Source of the DNA: Capra hircus | Lineage: Eukaryota; Chordata; Mammalia; Artiodactyla; Bovidae | Direction of reading: 5' to 3' | NCBI RefSeq assembly: GCF_001704415.2 | Contig: NC_030822.1 | Location: 51,887,345 to 51,951,344, forward strand | Length of the DNA stretch: 64,000 bases | Shown: positions 32,540-43,714 of the stretch, piece by piece | Numbering within the stretch: the first letter of the stretch is position 1 | Layout: each line of letters opens with the position of its first letter | The notes under the pieces: model-generated | The model's input: the letters and a program-made list of their open reading frames with translations, nothing else | Told to the model about the DNA's origin: nothing | The model's database searches: none | Program-made: the position numbers and the translations under genes

Positions 32540-33010
32540 AAAGCAATGAGGTTGAACTTTATATTTATTGATCACAGCTTCTCTGGACCTTTACTATCAT
32601 TTAACTCTCGCTTCTAACCAAATCCCCTTTATCTCTTTTTTGCCAACTTCACTGCCCCAAATCGTTTTTTTTCCCCCACACACCATAAACACATTTCCAT
32701 TTGAGTGCACAGCCAGGCTGCTGCCAGAGCCCTTTCTGTGTTTATTTTTCTCCCCTCTCCAAAAGCAGCTTCATCGAGGAAGAGAATTAAAAGAAAGGGT
32801 GGCTCAGAAGGGGTTAAGCTAAACCAGTAAATAAATATTGCAAGTTCTCACTTTCTGGAACAAATTCAAGAGGTGAGCCATACGTCTAACCTGAAACCGT
32901 GCTTAATTCAGGGATAATTTTTCTTGGTGTTTGAACCAGTTGCGGGTCTTCCCATATGCAAATGAAAAGGCAATCATGTGTCTGGATTGTCTGGGAATTC
33001 TGAACATTTA
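32540..33010. promoter_or_regulatory. candidate conserved non-coding block
   Basis: Repeat-free, AT-rich, with octamer ATGCAAAT (about 32956-32963), TTTATTGATC, GAGAATTAAAAG and CCAGTAAATAAATATTGC. No open frame of note. Texture resembles developmental enhancers; conservation not tested. Confidence 0.33.
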
Positions 33011-33873
33011 AAATAAAATGAAAAAAATGAACATTAAATATAAAATAAATAATAAATAAAAGAAGAAAGCCACAGCTCAAAGGCTAATCTTCCAAAGAGT
33101 CTTTCCTCACTCTTCTTTGGCCCTACTTCATGCTGGGAGGGGACCCCAGGCAAAGAATCCTATAAAGAAACAGCCTAAATGAATGCACTCTCTCTCCCTC
33201 TAAACCCCCTTGGTGTCTGGCTTATCGTCTAATGAGGATAAAAATGTGCTGTGTCTTGATTAGGAAGACATCTGAGGGCCCCCTTCCCTCTCTTGCTGAA
33301 CTCTGAGTTAGGCCAGATAAGGCAGACTGTTTGGTGAATGAGGGCTGGAATTTCTTCAGGAGTTGCTGCAAACTTCTCCCTCAGGATGATGTGTTTCTAG
33401 GCTTCGGAGCACATGGGCAGAACACAGGATATCCCGTGTACTGGTGGAGCTGGACTTGACAGGGTGCAGGCAAAGAGCAGCTTCAATCTTTTTATTTGTT
33501 CTGCTACAGTGCCTTCAAGCATATTCTTTCCTGGGCATTGGAGAACCTCTCAGAAAAACCTCTTAGTTTGGGAGGTAACACTAAGATTTTTTTAAACTCC
33601 AGATCAATCTCAATTAGAACCTCCAATTCTCATCCCATTGAAGACTTCCATCGCCCAGCTTGGACCTGCTCCAGTGGGAACCTTGAGGAGTGGGGTGCAG
33701 GGATGGTCAGTTTCATCACTATGTTCTCACCCCACCTCCTCCTCTATTCTTTGATGACTGCTTGGATTCCTACCCTTACCCAAAGTTCAGATGGGGTAGA
33801 GATGGGAGGAGAAAGGAAGGCCAGGGAGGTCTCACTTGACTTGTAGGCTGGTGGCAGATTCCAAAGGCCAAAT
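33011..33873. other. unique sequence
   Basis: Begins with an A/T-rich AAATAAATAATAAATAAAAG patch; otherwise unassigned. Confidence 0.45.
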
Positions 33874-33883
33874 CTTCCTCTTG

Positions 33884-34080
33884 GCAACTCATATGGTAAA
33901 GAGTCTGCCTACAATGCAGGAGATCTAGGTTTTCTGTCCCTGGGTTAGGAAGATCCTCTGGAGAAGGGAATGACTACCCTCTCCAGGATTCTTGCCTGGA
34001 GAATTCCATGGACAGAGGAGCCTGGCAGGCTACAGTCCATGGGGTCACAAAAAATTGGACATGACTGAGCAACTAACATA
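33884..34080 (+). mobile_element. Bov-tA SINE
   Basis: Head degenerate (GGCAACTCATATGGTAAAG), body typical (CCTGGAGAATTCCATGGACAG). Probable duplication CTTCCTCTTG (33874-33883) / CTTTCTCTTG (34081-34090). Confidence 0.92.
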
Positions 34081-34090
34081 CTTTCTCTTG

Positions 34091-34768
34091 TCGGGGGTTT
34101 ATGTGGGTCCTCTCACCTGTAGGTCTCCTGATATGATGACACCTCCTCTACGGTTGTTTATGACCCTCGCTTCCTCTAGTCCTGCAGCTGAGGGCCCAGT
34201 CCTCTGGCCCAGGCCTGACACCTTCAGAGATGCTGGTATCCCTTTGTGAGGTCCACACCAGCCCAGAGGAGGGAGCCCCCCACCTCCATACCTGGCCAAA
34301 CTCTAGAAAGGCAGTAATTTGAGGCCATCTAGTCCCTCTCTGCCCAGCTCAGGCCACCAGCCATAGCCTCTCACCTTTAGACCTTCTCAGGCCTCAGTCC
34401 AGCTCTTGTGTGACTCTCGTGCAGTTCTTTTATTTGGTCAGTGGGGGAGGCAGTCCCCTTCCCTTTCCCATAAAAGGAGGTGGGACACAGCCCACTGATA
34501 GCTTACTCCAGAGAAAACCTCCCAGCCCTCTCAACCTCTCCACCTTTTTATACCCTTAAAGTGGATGAGGAGGTAAGGGTTACACAGCCGATTTCACACC
34601 CCTTTATCCCGGGCGATGGGTGGGCAGAGAGGCAGGCAGAGCCCTAAGCTGTGGAGCTCAACCACACCCTTCTCTACAGAGGAACCTGGCCAGCTTCACT
34701 GTTCATCCCAGACAGCCAACCGTCTCCTGATCAATCATTCATTCATCCCCAAGCATTCTTCAAGCACC
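34091..34768. other. unique sequence
   Basis: No gene or repeat recognised. Confidence 0.45.
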
Positions 34769-35120
34769 TAACTAGGACTGCCACAACAAATTATCATAGA
34801 CTGGATGGCTGAAAGAGTAGAAATTCATTTCTCACAGTTTTGGAGGCTGGGAAGTCCAAGACCAAGGCGCCAGCAAGGCAGGTTTATTTCTGAGGCTTCT
34901 GCTCCCGAGTTACTGTCAGCAGCCATCTTGCTGCGTGCTCACCTGCGGGCAGAGGGGGGAGGAGCAGGGGAGGAGGGTGCAGAATTCCATCATGAGTGTC
35001 CCACCTTCATGAGCTCATCTAACCCTAATTATTTCCCAAAGACTTCATGTCCAGATAGCATCCCGCTGGGGTTTAGGTCTTCAGCATATGAGTATGGGGA
35101 CATAAACGGTTCATTGCAAG
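34769..35120 (-). mobile_element. MaLR-type LTR (MLT1/MST-like)
   Basis: Antisense LTR of the ERVL-MaLR group: GACTGCCACAACAAATTATC, CACAGTTTTGGAGGCTGGGAAG, GGTCTTCAGCATATGAGTATGGGGACA. A solitary LTR; no internal region adjoins it. Confidence 0.8.
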
Positions 35121-35124
35121 TACC

Positions 35125-35345
35125 CACTGAGCATCCAGATGCTATGCTGGGCGCTAAGAATGAGAGCATCCACCAAGCATGAGGCTTGTCTTCTCTTCCT
35201 CCCAATTTTGGAGCAAAGACCAACGTGCAGATAAAGAACTGCACATCAGTGTAAGAGGCACCAAGTGAGAGCCCAGAGAAGAGATTGGTGGAAGGAGGTA
35301 CCAGCAAGCCTGAATCCCCAGGAAGGGCTGCAAGGAGGTGGGAGA
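35125..35345 (-). mobile_element. possible L2 fragment
   Basis: CACTGAGCATCCAGATGCTATGCTGGGCGC resembles the antisense L2 terminus; the remainder is diverged. Confidence 0.4.
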
Positions 35346-35799
35346 CCCCAGGAACCAGACATCATGGCTGAGTGTCTGACAGGCCTACCGAAACAATTCA
35401 CCTAGCCTTCCTCCTCATAGTGGGCTGTGGGCTGTGGGCGGGGGATTAGGGGAGACGCCTTGAATGCCTGCTGCTTGGTCGCAACAGGTGCCCAGGCACA
35501 TGAACATTCTGATACAAAACAAGGATGACCTTTAACTGATGCTGTTTGACCACCTGCCATCTGCCTGGATTGGGCCAGGGAGGTTTTCATTCTTTTCCAA
35601 CAAGAACAGGAATGAAGAAGCTTACAGCTATTCTGTAGATTAATAAACTGAGGTTGAGATACAGAAGTGGGTCTTTGAATCCAGGAAGCAAACACACTTC
35701 CAGCCCAAAAGAAGGCACCATGCTTTGGGAGGGGAATAAAACCCCAACCTTTAGCTCCCAGCATCTGGGGGGATTGTTTCCACCAACTCCCATCTTACT
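35346..35799. other. unique sequence
   Basis: No gene recognised; 120-codon minus-strand frames lack support. Confidence 0.4.
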
Positions 35800-36330
35800 T
35801 TTTCCTCGAAATGCCACAAAGGCAAGTTTTTCTAACTCCAGGTTCTTTGCATTTTGTTTAGAGACAAAGATAAAAATGCGTTCATTATCCCATCTGCGGC
35901 CGCTCAAATGAGAGAAAAGTGCTTCTGTATTAGGGCGACGCAATCCTCCCAAACCTTTTTACTTCTATTAAAAAAGCATGAAGGCAATTTACCGGGATGC
36001 GCCTGTCACAGTTTGAAAAGCAGAAAGGCCTTTTTATCTTACGATTTATTTACAGGTGCAGCCTAGTGACAGAGGCAAGTATTTTTCCTGCGCAGTGACT
36101 TGGAGGGGCCGTGGTAGACAAAGCAACCATCAGGTGCTTCCTTGTCCTTGAATACAAGCATGGGGCCGCCACCATCAGATCGCCCTGCAGCAGGTCCCAG
36201 GCTGCCAAGGTCACCAGCAGACATTACTTCTTTGCTTGCTTTCACTAGCCCACGCACACCGCACAGGAGCCGGCTTATCTTCAACTCCAGGCATTCAGGG
36301 AAGAACACAGTGGGGGTGGGCGGTTCCTCC
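35800..36330. promoter_or_regulatory. candidate conserved enhancer with NotI site
   Basis: Repeat-free. About nine CpGs in 35810-36045 within AT-rich DNA, including GCGGCCGC at 35896-35903, GGGCGACGC and ACCGGGATGCGCC; AT-rich stretches include AGACAAAGATAAAAATGCG and TTACGATTTATTTAC. Second-best regulatory candidate by the same reasoning as the 16.3-kb block. Confidence 0.38.
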
Positions 36331-36402
36331 CAAGAAATGGGCTGAGCAGGTTGAAGGGGAGAACTCCGGCAGGACTTTCTGTTTTCGAGAATCTGCCAGG
36401 TG

Positions 36403-36879
36403 ACTTTCTTGGTAGTCCAGCAGTTAAGAATCTACCCACTAATGCAAGGGACACTGGTTTGATTGCTGGTCCTGGAAAATTCAATATGCCGAGGGGCAAC
36501 TAAGCCTGTGCGCCACAACTACTGAAGCCCACACACTCTACAGCCTTCAAGCCACAACAAGAGAGGCCGTAACAACGAAAAACCCATGCACTGCCTTTGC
36601 AACTAGAGAGTAGCTCCCTCTCACTGCAACTGGAAAAAGCCCATGTGCAGCAACAAAGATCCAGCACAGCCATAAATAAGTAAATAAAAAGTATTTTAAA
36701 AAAAAATAACCAGCAGGAACTCTACTCAATGTTATGTGGCAGCCTGGATGGGAGAGGAGTTTGGGGGAGAATGGATACATGTATATGTATGACTGAGTCC
36801 CTTTGCCATATACCTGAAGCTATCACAACGTTGTTGATCAGCTAAACTCCAATATGAAATAAAAAGTTGAAAAAAGAAA
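36403..36879 (+). mobile_element. CHR SINE joined to L1 3' end within one duplication
   Basis: A CHR-type SINE (36403-36706: ACTTTCTTGGTAGTCCAGCAG to its A-rich tail) runs directly into an artiodactyl L1 3' end (about 36711-36879: AACTCTACTCAATGTTATG to AATAAAAAGTTG) in the same orientation. One direct repeat flanks the pair, GAATCTGCCAGGTG (36389-36402) and GAATCTGTTAGGTG (36880-36893), 12 of 14. No separate duplication around the SINE alone was found. Confidence 0.8.
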
Positions 36880-36893
36880 GAATCTGTTAGGTG

Positions 36894-37857
36894 CAAAACA
36901 GGATTGCTCTGACACCATCACCTTTTCTGGAAATTTCAACGGTAGAACATTAATATCTCTGGGGTGGTTTCCATGTGGCCTTCACTGGAGACATCTTTTG
37001 ACATTTTCATGGAAACTGTCTCCAAGGAGTCCTCCAGTCATTCTTTCGATCTTTTTCACTGTTGACACCTAAAGCACACAAAGGGAAGAATGTGCCCCAG
37101 GTGTGGGTAATGGCGCTCAGTGCCTGCTTGGTCACACCAGGCCACCAGCAAATCAGGCATCAGATTTGGTCACCACAGACATTTCCTCCCACTGTCAACA
37201 CCATTTATTGACTTGCAGCAGTTTTTCGGGCTCAGCATTCAGGAAGCTACAGGTGCAGACGAGATGCGATCCTGCTCACAGTGTGGTGGAGGAAAAAGGC
37301 AAGAAAGGAAATCATCAAAACATGAGGCAGGACAAAATAAGAAGTAAGTGGAGGTGTCTGCAATGTGTTGTAGGAACACAGAGAAAGAATGAATTAACTC
37401 TGAGCTGGGACTCAGGGGAGGCAGAATTTCCTTGGAAGGCAGCACTTTCACTGGTCTCAAGGAAAGGAGGGTTTACAGGGGAAGCCTGGGGGTAGGGCAG
37501 AGGGGTGGGTGCAGCGGCAGCAGAGATTGTTCATCTGCCTTGTTCTGGCTCAGCCAGGGCACAGTGGCACCTCCCACCAAGGGCTCCCAGCAGCCACCGG
37601 GGCTCCATTCACTCTGGTCCTTGTTGCCATGGAGTCAGCATCTGGTCCCAGTGACCTGGCCCATTGCCCTGAGCATTGCTGCAGCAACACCTGCACTCCC
37701 GAAGGAGCTCCATGTGTGGGGAGCTACAGCTGGGTTGGGACCTTCCGGCTGAAATCAACACCCAAAGAGCAGGGCTGGGAGTATATTTTGTGCTTTGGAC
37801 TTTTCCCGGAGAAGCACTGAGGGGAGGGAGCACTGAGACTCACGTCACTCACTATAC
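36894..37857. other. unique sequence, no gene seen
   Basis: Frames of 100-130 codons at 37103-37820 lie in several frames and lack motifs. Confidence 0.45.
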
Positions 37858-37998
37858 TTGAGTGTTAGTTGCCCAGTCGTGTCCGACTCTTTGTGACCCC
37901 ATGGACTGTAGCCCACCAGGCTTCCCTGTCTCTTCTGTCCATGGAATTTTCCAGGCAAGAATATTGGAGCGGGTAGCCATTCCCTTCTCCAGGGAGGG
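37858..37998 (-). mobile_element. Bov-tA SINE, 3' half
   Basis: GTTGCCCAGTCGTGTCCGAC to CATTCCCTTCTCCAGG; the tRNA head is missing and TCTTCTGTCC is partly duplicated at 37931-37940. Confidence 0.92.
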
Positions 37999-38805
37999 CC
38001 AGTGGCAATTTTGGATTTTTCCCTAAAGGACCTTGTTGTCCATACCCCTTGGTGTGACTTCACAGGCCTTCAGAATCTAGTGCCTGCCTGACTTCCCCTC
38101 ATCATGTGTGGCCCAGGCCTCTCTGAACACCATGCTCCAACCTCAGGAACAGCTCCCCTGTGCTCTCTGCCTATGTTCCCCACACTTCACCCCGGGAGCC
38201 TCTGAAGCTGGGCATAATCCTGCCTCTGGCTTAGCCTTTTCCTTTAGAGACACTTTCACCCTCCTTTGAACCTCAAGGAAGTTACAATTGTTCCGTTTCC
38301 AGTTGAGGGGGTGGGGGGCCCAGAGAAGCTGGATGGCTCATTCTGCTGGAGCCACGGCCAGTTCTGAATGCAGGGCACCATCCTCCACCATAGCTGTTCC
38401 AGCCTTTTAACTTCCCAGCACCCCTTTATTGTTTTCCCTTCCACAGACCCCAGGGACTCCTATGAAGTCATCCCCAGCCAATCTCAGCTCCTGCATGAGA
38501 TAACCACTGTTAGCACAATCCAGCTAAAAGCAGAGAAACCTGATGTTTTAGGTAGGCTCTGCTGATAACAGTATGATTTCTGTGGGGCTATTTGAGACAT
38601 TGACAGAAGCTCTCAGAGCCTTATTATGACTTTCCCTGGGAGTCCAAAGACCTTAGCTTGGGAACTACTGCACTGTTTCTGCAGTGACCACAATTTTCAG
38701 AAGAAAAATCCGGACCCATGGTGTGATAACTACGAGTACATGTACGGGGTGATAACACGGGCTGTTTGAAGTCTATCATGTTTCAAGAAATCTGGGTTAA
38801 ATGGC
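37999..38805. other. unique sequence
   Basis: No gene or repeat recognised. Confidence 0.45.
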
Positions 38806-39032
38806 CTTTCATTCACTCACTCCTTTGCTCATTTCTTAAGCACCTACTATGTGCTACCACTGTGCTAGGCGCTGGGGGTTCTGACTGCGTGGAGCTGCTG
38901 GTTAGTTTGCACATAATGACCCTTACTGTATAGAAGAGAAGAAAGCGTGAGCATCTAGGGGATTATGAAGGCCTGGAGAAAGAGACAACTGAATTAGTTT
39001 GAAAGATAAACAACAATGTCCTGCCATGGACA
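38806..39032 (-). mobile_element. L2 fragment (left of CHR)
   Basis: CTTAAGCACCTACTATGTGC and GTGCTAGGCGCTGGGGG mark the antisense L2 terminus. Resumes right of the SINE. Confidence 0.7.
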
Positions 39033-39042
39033 GGAATAGAAG

Positions 39043-39232
39043 TTATGGGACTTCCCTAGCGGTCCAGTGGTTAAGAATCTGCCTCGCAATGCAGAGGACA
39101 CAGGTTCAATCCGTGGTAGGGGAACTAAGATCCTACATGCTGTGGGGCAACTAAGCCTGTGCATTTCAAGGAAGAGCCCATGTGCCACGACTAAGACCTG
39201 ATACAGTCAAATAAATAAATATTTTTTAAAAA
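39043..39232 (+). mobile_element. CHR-type SINE, short form
   Basis: GGGACTTCCCTAGCGGTCCAG head, AATAAATAAATATTTTTTAA tail. Perfect 9-bp duplication GAATAGAAG at 39034-39042 and 39233-39241. Confidence 0.93.
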
Positions 39233-39241
39233 GAATAGAAG

Positions 39242-39440
39242 ATCAAGAGGGAAGAGTATGAAGAAACGCTCAGAGGTATGAAGTAGCAAATGTATGGGAG
39301 CCACAGGCAGTCCACTGGGATTATAAAATTGGAGAGAGAGGTGAGAAAGAGATTGGGAAAGATGAGGTTTGGGGGCAAGGAGGAGTCAGGCCCTGAACAG
39401 TCCTGAATACCCGGCCTGAGAGCCAGTAGCAGCCTAGCCC
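39242..39440 (-). mobile_element. L2 fragment (right of CHR)
   Basis: GAGGAGTCAGGCCCTGAACAGTCCTGAATACC continues the antisense L2 text. Confidence 0.55.
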
Positions 39441-39744
39441 TGTGCTCCCCGACGTCCTGCATCATAGCCAATGTCTCAAAATCAGTCTTAGACACACCAT
39501 GTGTTCCAAGCAGTCACCCTTGACCTCAGCCACCCTGTGCTCATCTCCTCCTGCTTCTGGGATTCTTCTGGATGCTCCTTAATTTGTTCATTCTCTCCTC
39601 AGGGTAGGAAAAAAGACAGAAGTCATCCCTGGCCTCGAGTAACTTCCAGTCCAAGAGAAGAGGCAAACATTTATGCCATAATCAACCACACAGATGTAAA
39701 TCACAAGTATCCAATGAACTACTGATGTAACCTTTTGCAAATAT
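39441..39744. other. unique sequence
   Basis: No feature recognised. Confidence 0.4.
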
Positions 39745-39921
39745 TTTTTGATGTTGGGCCATTTTTAATGTCTTTATTTAATTGGTTACAAGAAGGTTTC
39801 TGTTCTTTTTTTTTTTTTTTTTGTCTCCTGGCATGTGGGATCTTAGTTCCCTGACCAGGTATCGTACTCCCACCTCTTGCACTGGAAGGGGAAGCATCAC
39901 CACTGGACCACCAGAAAAGTC
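39745..39921 (-). mobile_element. CHR-type SINE
   Basis: Antisense; contains a T18 run near 39806-39823 and ends at CACTGGACCACCAGAAAAGTC. Confidence 0.88.
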
Positions 39922-40569
39922 TCTCAATGTAATTTTTAAAATTTTAAGTATCAAATGTCAATTAGGATAAGTGCTTCAAAGAGGAGCTATATACATGGTG
40001 CTATAAAGTCATATTAACAGAGACACTAACCTACTCAGAGAGGTGAGAAAGGTTTTCCAGAATAAAAACTGGGCTGAAGACCACTGGACAGATAAGGATG
40101 AATGTCATGGTTACTTTTGACCACTTTCATGTTGATAACCTATTTGAACTCCCATCTTTGGTTTAGACTTTGCTGCCTACTTAGCCCCAGGTTTTGCTTG
40201 ATTTCCTGACTTTTTCAGCTTCCCCAGCCTGGGCTGAGAGGGCTCCTCTGCCTGCCCCCACCAAGGTAGACTCTGGCCTCAGGGCAAAGGGGAGACACAG
40301 GAGGATTTGTGGTAGAAGTGACATCTCCAGCTCCAATTCCTCCCTGAAGTCTACCTGGTGAATCCAAGTTCCTACTACCCATTCACATCTAGGTCAAGAC
40401 CTCCCAAACCTAACCTGTCCCAGCCACACTTGTGATGGTCCTTCCCTGCCCCTTGGCCAAATCTCCTGCCATCTTCTGCATATGAGGAAGTGGCAACCCC
40501 TATCTTTCCAGTTGTCCTTTGGAAATCCTTGGAATAAGCCTTGCTTCCTCTCTTTCTTAGTACTCCCCA
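39922..40569. other. unique sequence
   Basis: Mostly unassigned; the end may already be diverged L2. Confidence 0.4.
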
Positions 40570-41350
40570 TCCAGTCTGCACAAGTTTCTCATCATCTCTC
40601 CCCCAAGATATGTCTCCTAGACCTGACCCCTTCTCATCACTGTAGGCTATGGTCCCGGTCCAGGTCATCATCCTATTTTTGCCTGAATTACTGCACCTGC
40701 GTCTGCCTGGTCTTTCTGCTTCTGGCCTCTGCGTCTGCCCGGTCTTTCTGCTTCTGGCCTCTGCATCTATTCCTCTGAGGTGAAACCTGGATCATGTCCA
40801 TCCTCTGCCCCACATTTTCTCAGGGCTTTTCTCTCACTCACAGAATCAAAGTCCTTGCAATAGCCCACAAGATTCTACGTCATCCGGCCTTTCCAATACT
40901 TCTCTGTTCTCAGCCTAACCCTCTTCCTTCCCAACTACACTGACCTCTTGGTCCTCAAACACAAAAAGCGCCCTGTTTCCTCTATCTGAAGGACTCTTCT
41001 CGCCACCCCTTGATAACCATGATGCTTACTCCCTCCTCACTTTTATAGCTTTGCTCCCATGTCACCTCTTGAGAGACGTCTTCCCTGAGCCCCTAAATAG
41101 CACAGCACTGCCCCATGATTTGTTTTCATCCCCCTAATCTTTCTCTATTCTTCTTTATAGAACTTACTACCACTTGACATATAATTACTTGCTTCTTTAT
41201 TGTCATTTTCCCTCAGCCACCCAACTAGAAGGTAAACCCCATCAGGAAGAGTCAGTCTGTTTATCACATCTACTTCTGTATCTCTGACACTTAGGACAGC
41301 ACCTAGAACATAATAGGCACTAAAGAAACATTTGTCAAATGAATGAATGG
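40570..41350 (+). mobile_element. L2 LINE, ORF2 end and 3' terminus
   Basis: Long sense L2: CATCATCCTATTTTTGCCTGAATTACTGCACC, CCTTGCAATAGCCCACAAGATTC, CTTTGCTCCCATGTCACCTC, CAGCACCTAGAACATAATAGGCAC, TTTGTCAAATGAATGAATGG. Contains a 32-bp tandem duplication. Confidence 0.88.
40699..40762 (+). repeat. 32-bp tandem duplication in L2
   Basis: Units 40699-40730 and 40731-40762 differ at one base (TGCCTGG versus TGCCCGG). Confidence 0.95.
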
Positions 41351-41439
41351 CTAAATTTGTGCTGTTAAGGGGTCCTATTGGGTGCAAAAAGAAAACAAGA
41401 GAGATAGTCTTGTGGACAATGAGTGATTCTGGGAGGCTC

Positions 41440-42400
41440 ATGCAGTTACCCAGGAAGGCAAATATGGGGGTGATGGAGAAGAGAGGATGCCTTCAGGGAA
41501 AACTTTGAGATGCAGAGTGGGCAGGACTTGGGGACTGACTGACATAGTGGAAGGAAAGAGGAGGGATCCAAGATGGTTCTCCAGATCCTGACTTGTAGGA
41601 CCACATGGCTGTTAGCTCCTCTGACCAAGAAAAGAAAGCAGCAAGCAGATCAAGCAGGACGAGAAGCTGATGAGTTGGTTTCAGAAATGCTGAGGTTGCG
41701 ATGACAGTGGACATGCAGCAGGAGTTGGCCAATAGGCAGCTGGACATACAGATCTTAATCTCAGCTGAGTGATCGTGTGGGAAACGTAAATATGTCTGGG
41801 TCAATAGCACAATGGTGGCATTTAAAATAATTGGTGTGTATTAACTCACCTAGAAAGACAGTATAGAGTGAGAAGAGGAAAGGCCCAAGGTCAGAGGCCT
41901 AGTGAGCATGGATATGTAATAAAGAAGAAGAAAATGCGAAGAGAAAAATTGTAAGTTTAAAGAGAACCAGGAGACAAGATGTCATGGTAATAAAGGAAGG
42001 ATAAAGTTTTCAGAAAGAGGACTGTTAACAGTGTCAAATGCCAGGGAGAGTAACAGAAAATAAGGGCTGAGAAGGGTCCATCAATAAGCAATATGAAGGC
42101 CCTATGTGACCTTGGCCAGACAAGGTCAGTGGGATGCCACGACAGAGGCCAAGCTATGGTTGGTTGACGAGAGATGAAAGGTAAGAAAAATGAAGCGGCA
42201 GATATTGACTAGGTTTTCAAAAAATTCTGTTGAGAAAGGGAAAGAAAAAGGGCAGTAACCAGAAAGGAATCTTGGATGTCAGCAGTGTTGTTTCCCACAG
42301 GGAATGATTTGAGCACCATTAAGGGCTCAGGGCGGAGAAGCAATGGTTGCAGGAATCTGGTCCTCAGGTTGGAGGGGAGGTGCACAAACTAGAGTGGGGT
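41440..42400 (-). mobile_element. L2 LINE, ORF2 part
   Basis: Antisense L2: AGGGATCCAAGATGGTTCTCC, GGCAGCTGGACATACAGATC, AACAGTGTCAAATGCCAGGG, GGGCAGTAACCAGAAAGG. Head-on to the L2 at 40570-41350, so two separate copies. Confidence 0.75.
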
Positions 42401-42849
42401 ATGTGTACAGCAGAGAGAAGGGGCTCCAGAGCCCACCCTGTGACTAAAGCCCAATGACTCCCACCAAGGTTGGAAGACAGGAGAGGAACACATGAAAAAT
42501 ACACAGGTCGCCTACAACAGAAATGCCTGAACCAGGGCCCAAGCAGCAGCTGCTGAGCAGAGGGATACAGTGTTGAAGGGGATGACAGAGGGAGTAGCAA
42601 GGCCAGAGCCAGGGGCTTTCAAAGAGACCCTTTCTGGGAGAAATGAAATTTAAAAAGAAGGTTGGAGAACAAAGGATCTCCTGGTCCAGGAAAAGGGCTA
42701 GTTTGGAACCTTCAAGAGAGGCAGAGGGGCAACACGGGGAGCCTCTTCTGTCTTGACAAGATAGACACAAAGCAGATGAATGGAAGGAGAGTCTGGTGGC
42801 CGGACGAGCTATGAAGAACACGAGCTATGAAGGCAAGACACTGAGGTCA
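42401..42849. other. unassigned, possibly more L2
   Basis: No gene seen. Purine-rich text may continue the antisense L2. Confidence 0.35.
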
Positions 42850-42964
42850 CACCTGACTCGGCTACTAACTGGCTGCGTGACTTTGGGCAAATCATCGAAT
42901 CTCTCAGTGCTTCAGTTTCCTCTTCCATAAATGGAGCCAATAACACAAGTGAAGTGCTTGGTGC
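42850..42964 (+). mobile_element. MIR SINE fragment
   Basis: GGCTGCGTGACTTTGGGCAAATC and CAGTTTCCTCTTCCATAAATGG are sense MIR. Confidence 0.82.
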
Positions 42965-43010
42965 TGGGTTGGCCAAAAAGTTCCTGTGGGTTTTTCCATT
43001 ACATCTTAGG
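42965..43010. mobile_element. mariner terminal fragment
   Basis: GGGTTGGCCAAAAAGTTCCT followed by GTGGGTTTTTCCATTACATC matches one terminal inverted repeat of the ruminant mariner-type element. The opposite terminus is absent. Confidence 0.7.
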
Positions 43011-43479
43011 AGCTTTCAGGCAGTAGCTCCACAACCCACAACTTAGTGCTAAGACAGCCTCATGACCCTGCAGTCTCTCTGTTGTAATACATGGACAGAC
43101 AGACAACTAGTGACAGGAGTCCCAGATGACATTGACCACCTAGCCTATTTCCTACTTTATCAGGAAGCCTGCTTTAGCCACCTTTGCCTCTGAGGCAGGA
43201 AAGCAGTGAAACTGCATGTTTCTAAACACTCAGCCTTGAAAGTTAGGGCATCCAGGTGGCCGTTTAGCCCACGGGGATGGAGAGGACAGCAGGAAGTTGT
43301 AAATACCATGTGTCCAAACTGCCATCTTCCCTCCAGGTCGTTGGCTAAGATACACAGTAATAGACAGCTCCAAGATCCAGTAGGAAAGCATGGGGATTTT
43401 GATCAGCCTCTCTTCCCCTCCATCCCCCTTCCATCTCATGGCAGAGACGCTAGTTTTCCTGCCAGTATTCATGTTCCAC
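43011..43479. other. unique sequence
   Basis: No gene recognised. Confidence 0.4.
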
Positions 43480-43490
43480 TTCTTCCAAAG

Positions 43491-43701
43491 TGGGCTTCCC
43501 TATCGGCTCAGATGGTAAAGAATCTGTCTGCAATGCAGGAGATGTGAATTTGATCCCTGGGTGGGAAGATCCCCTGGAGAAGGGCATGGCAACCCATTCC
43601 AGTATTCTTGCCTGGAGAATCCCATGGACAGAGGAGCCTGGTGGGCTACAAACCTCAGAGTTGCAAAGAGTATGACACAACTGAGTGACTAACATTCATT
43701 T
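43491..43701 (+). mobile_element. Bov-tA SINE
   Basis: GGCTTCCCTATCGGCTCAG head to GACACAACTGAGTGACTAAC end. Perfect 11-bp duplication TTCTTCCAAAG at 43480-43490 and 43702-43712. Confidence 0.96.
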
Positions 43702-43714
43702 TTCTTCCAAAGCA

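Noticed and set aside
34769..35120. Possible endogenous retrovirus with coding capacity
   Set aside because: Only solitary LTR-like sequences (here, 43.7-44.3 kb and 54.5-55.0 kb); no internal coding region adjoins any of them.
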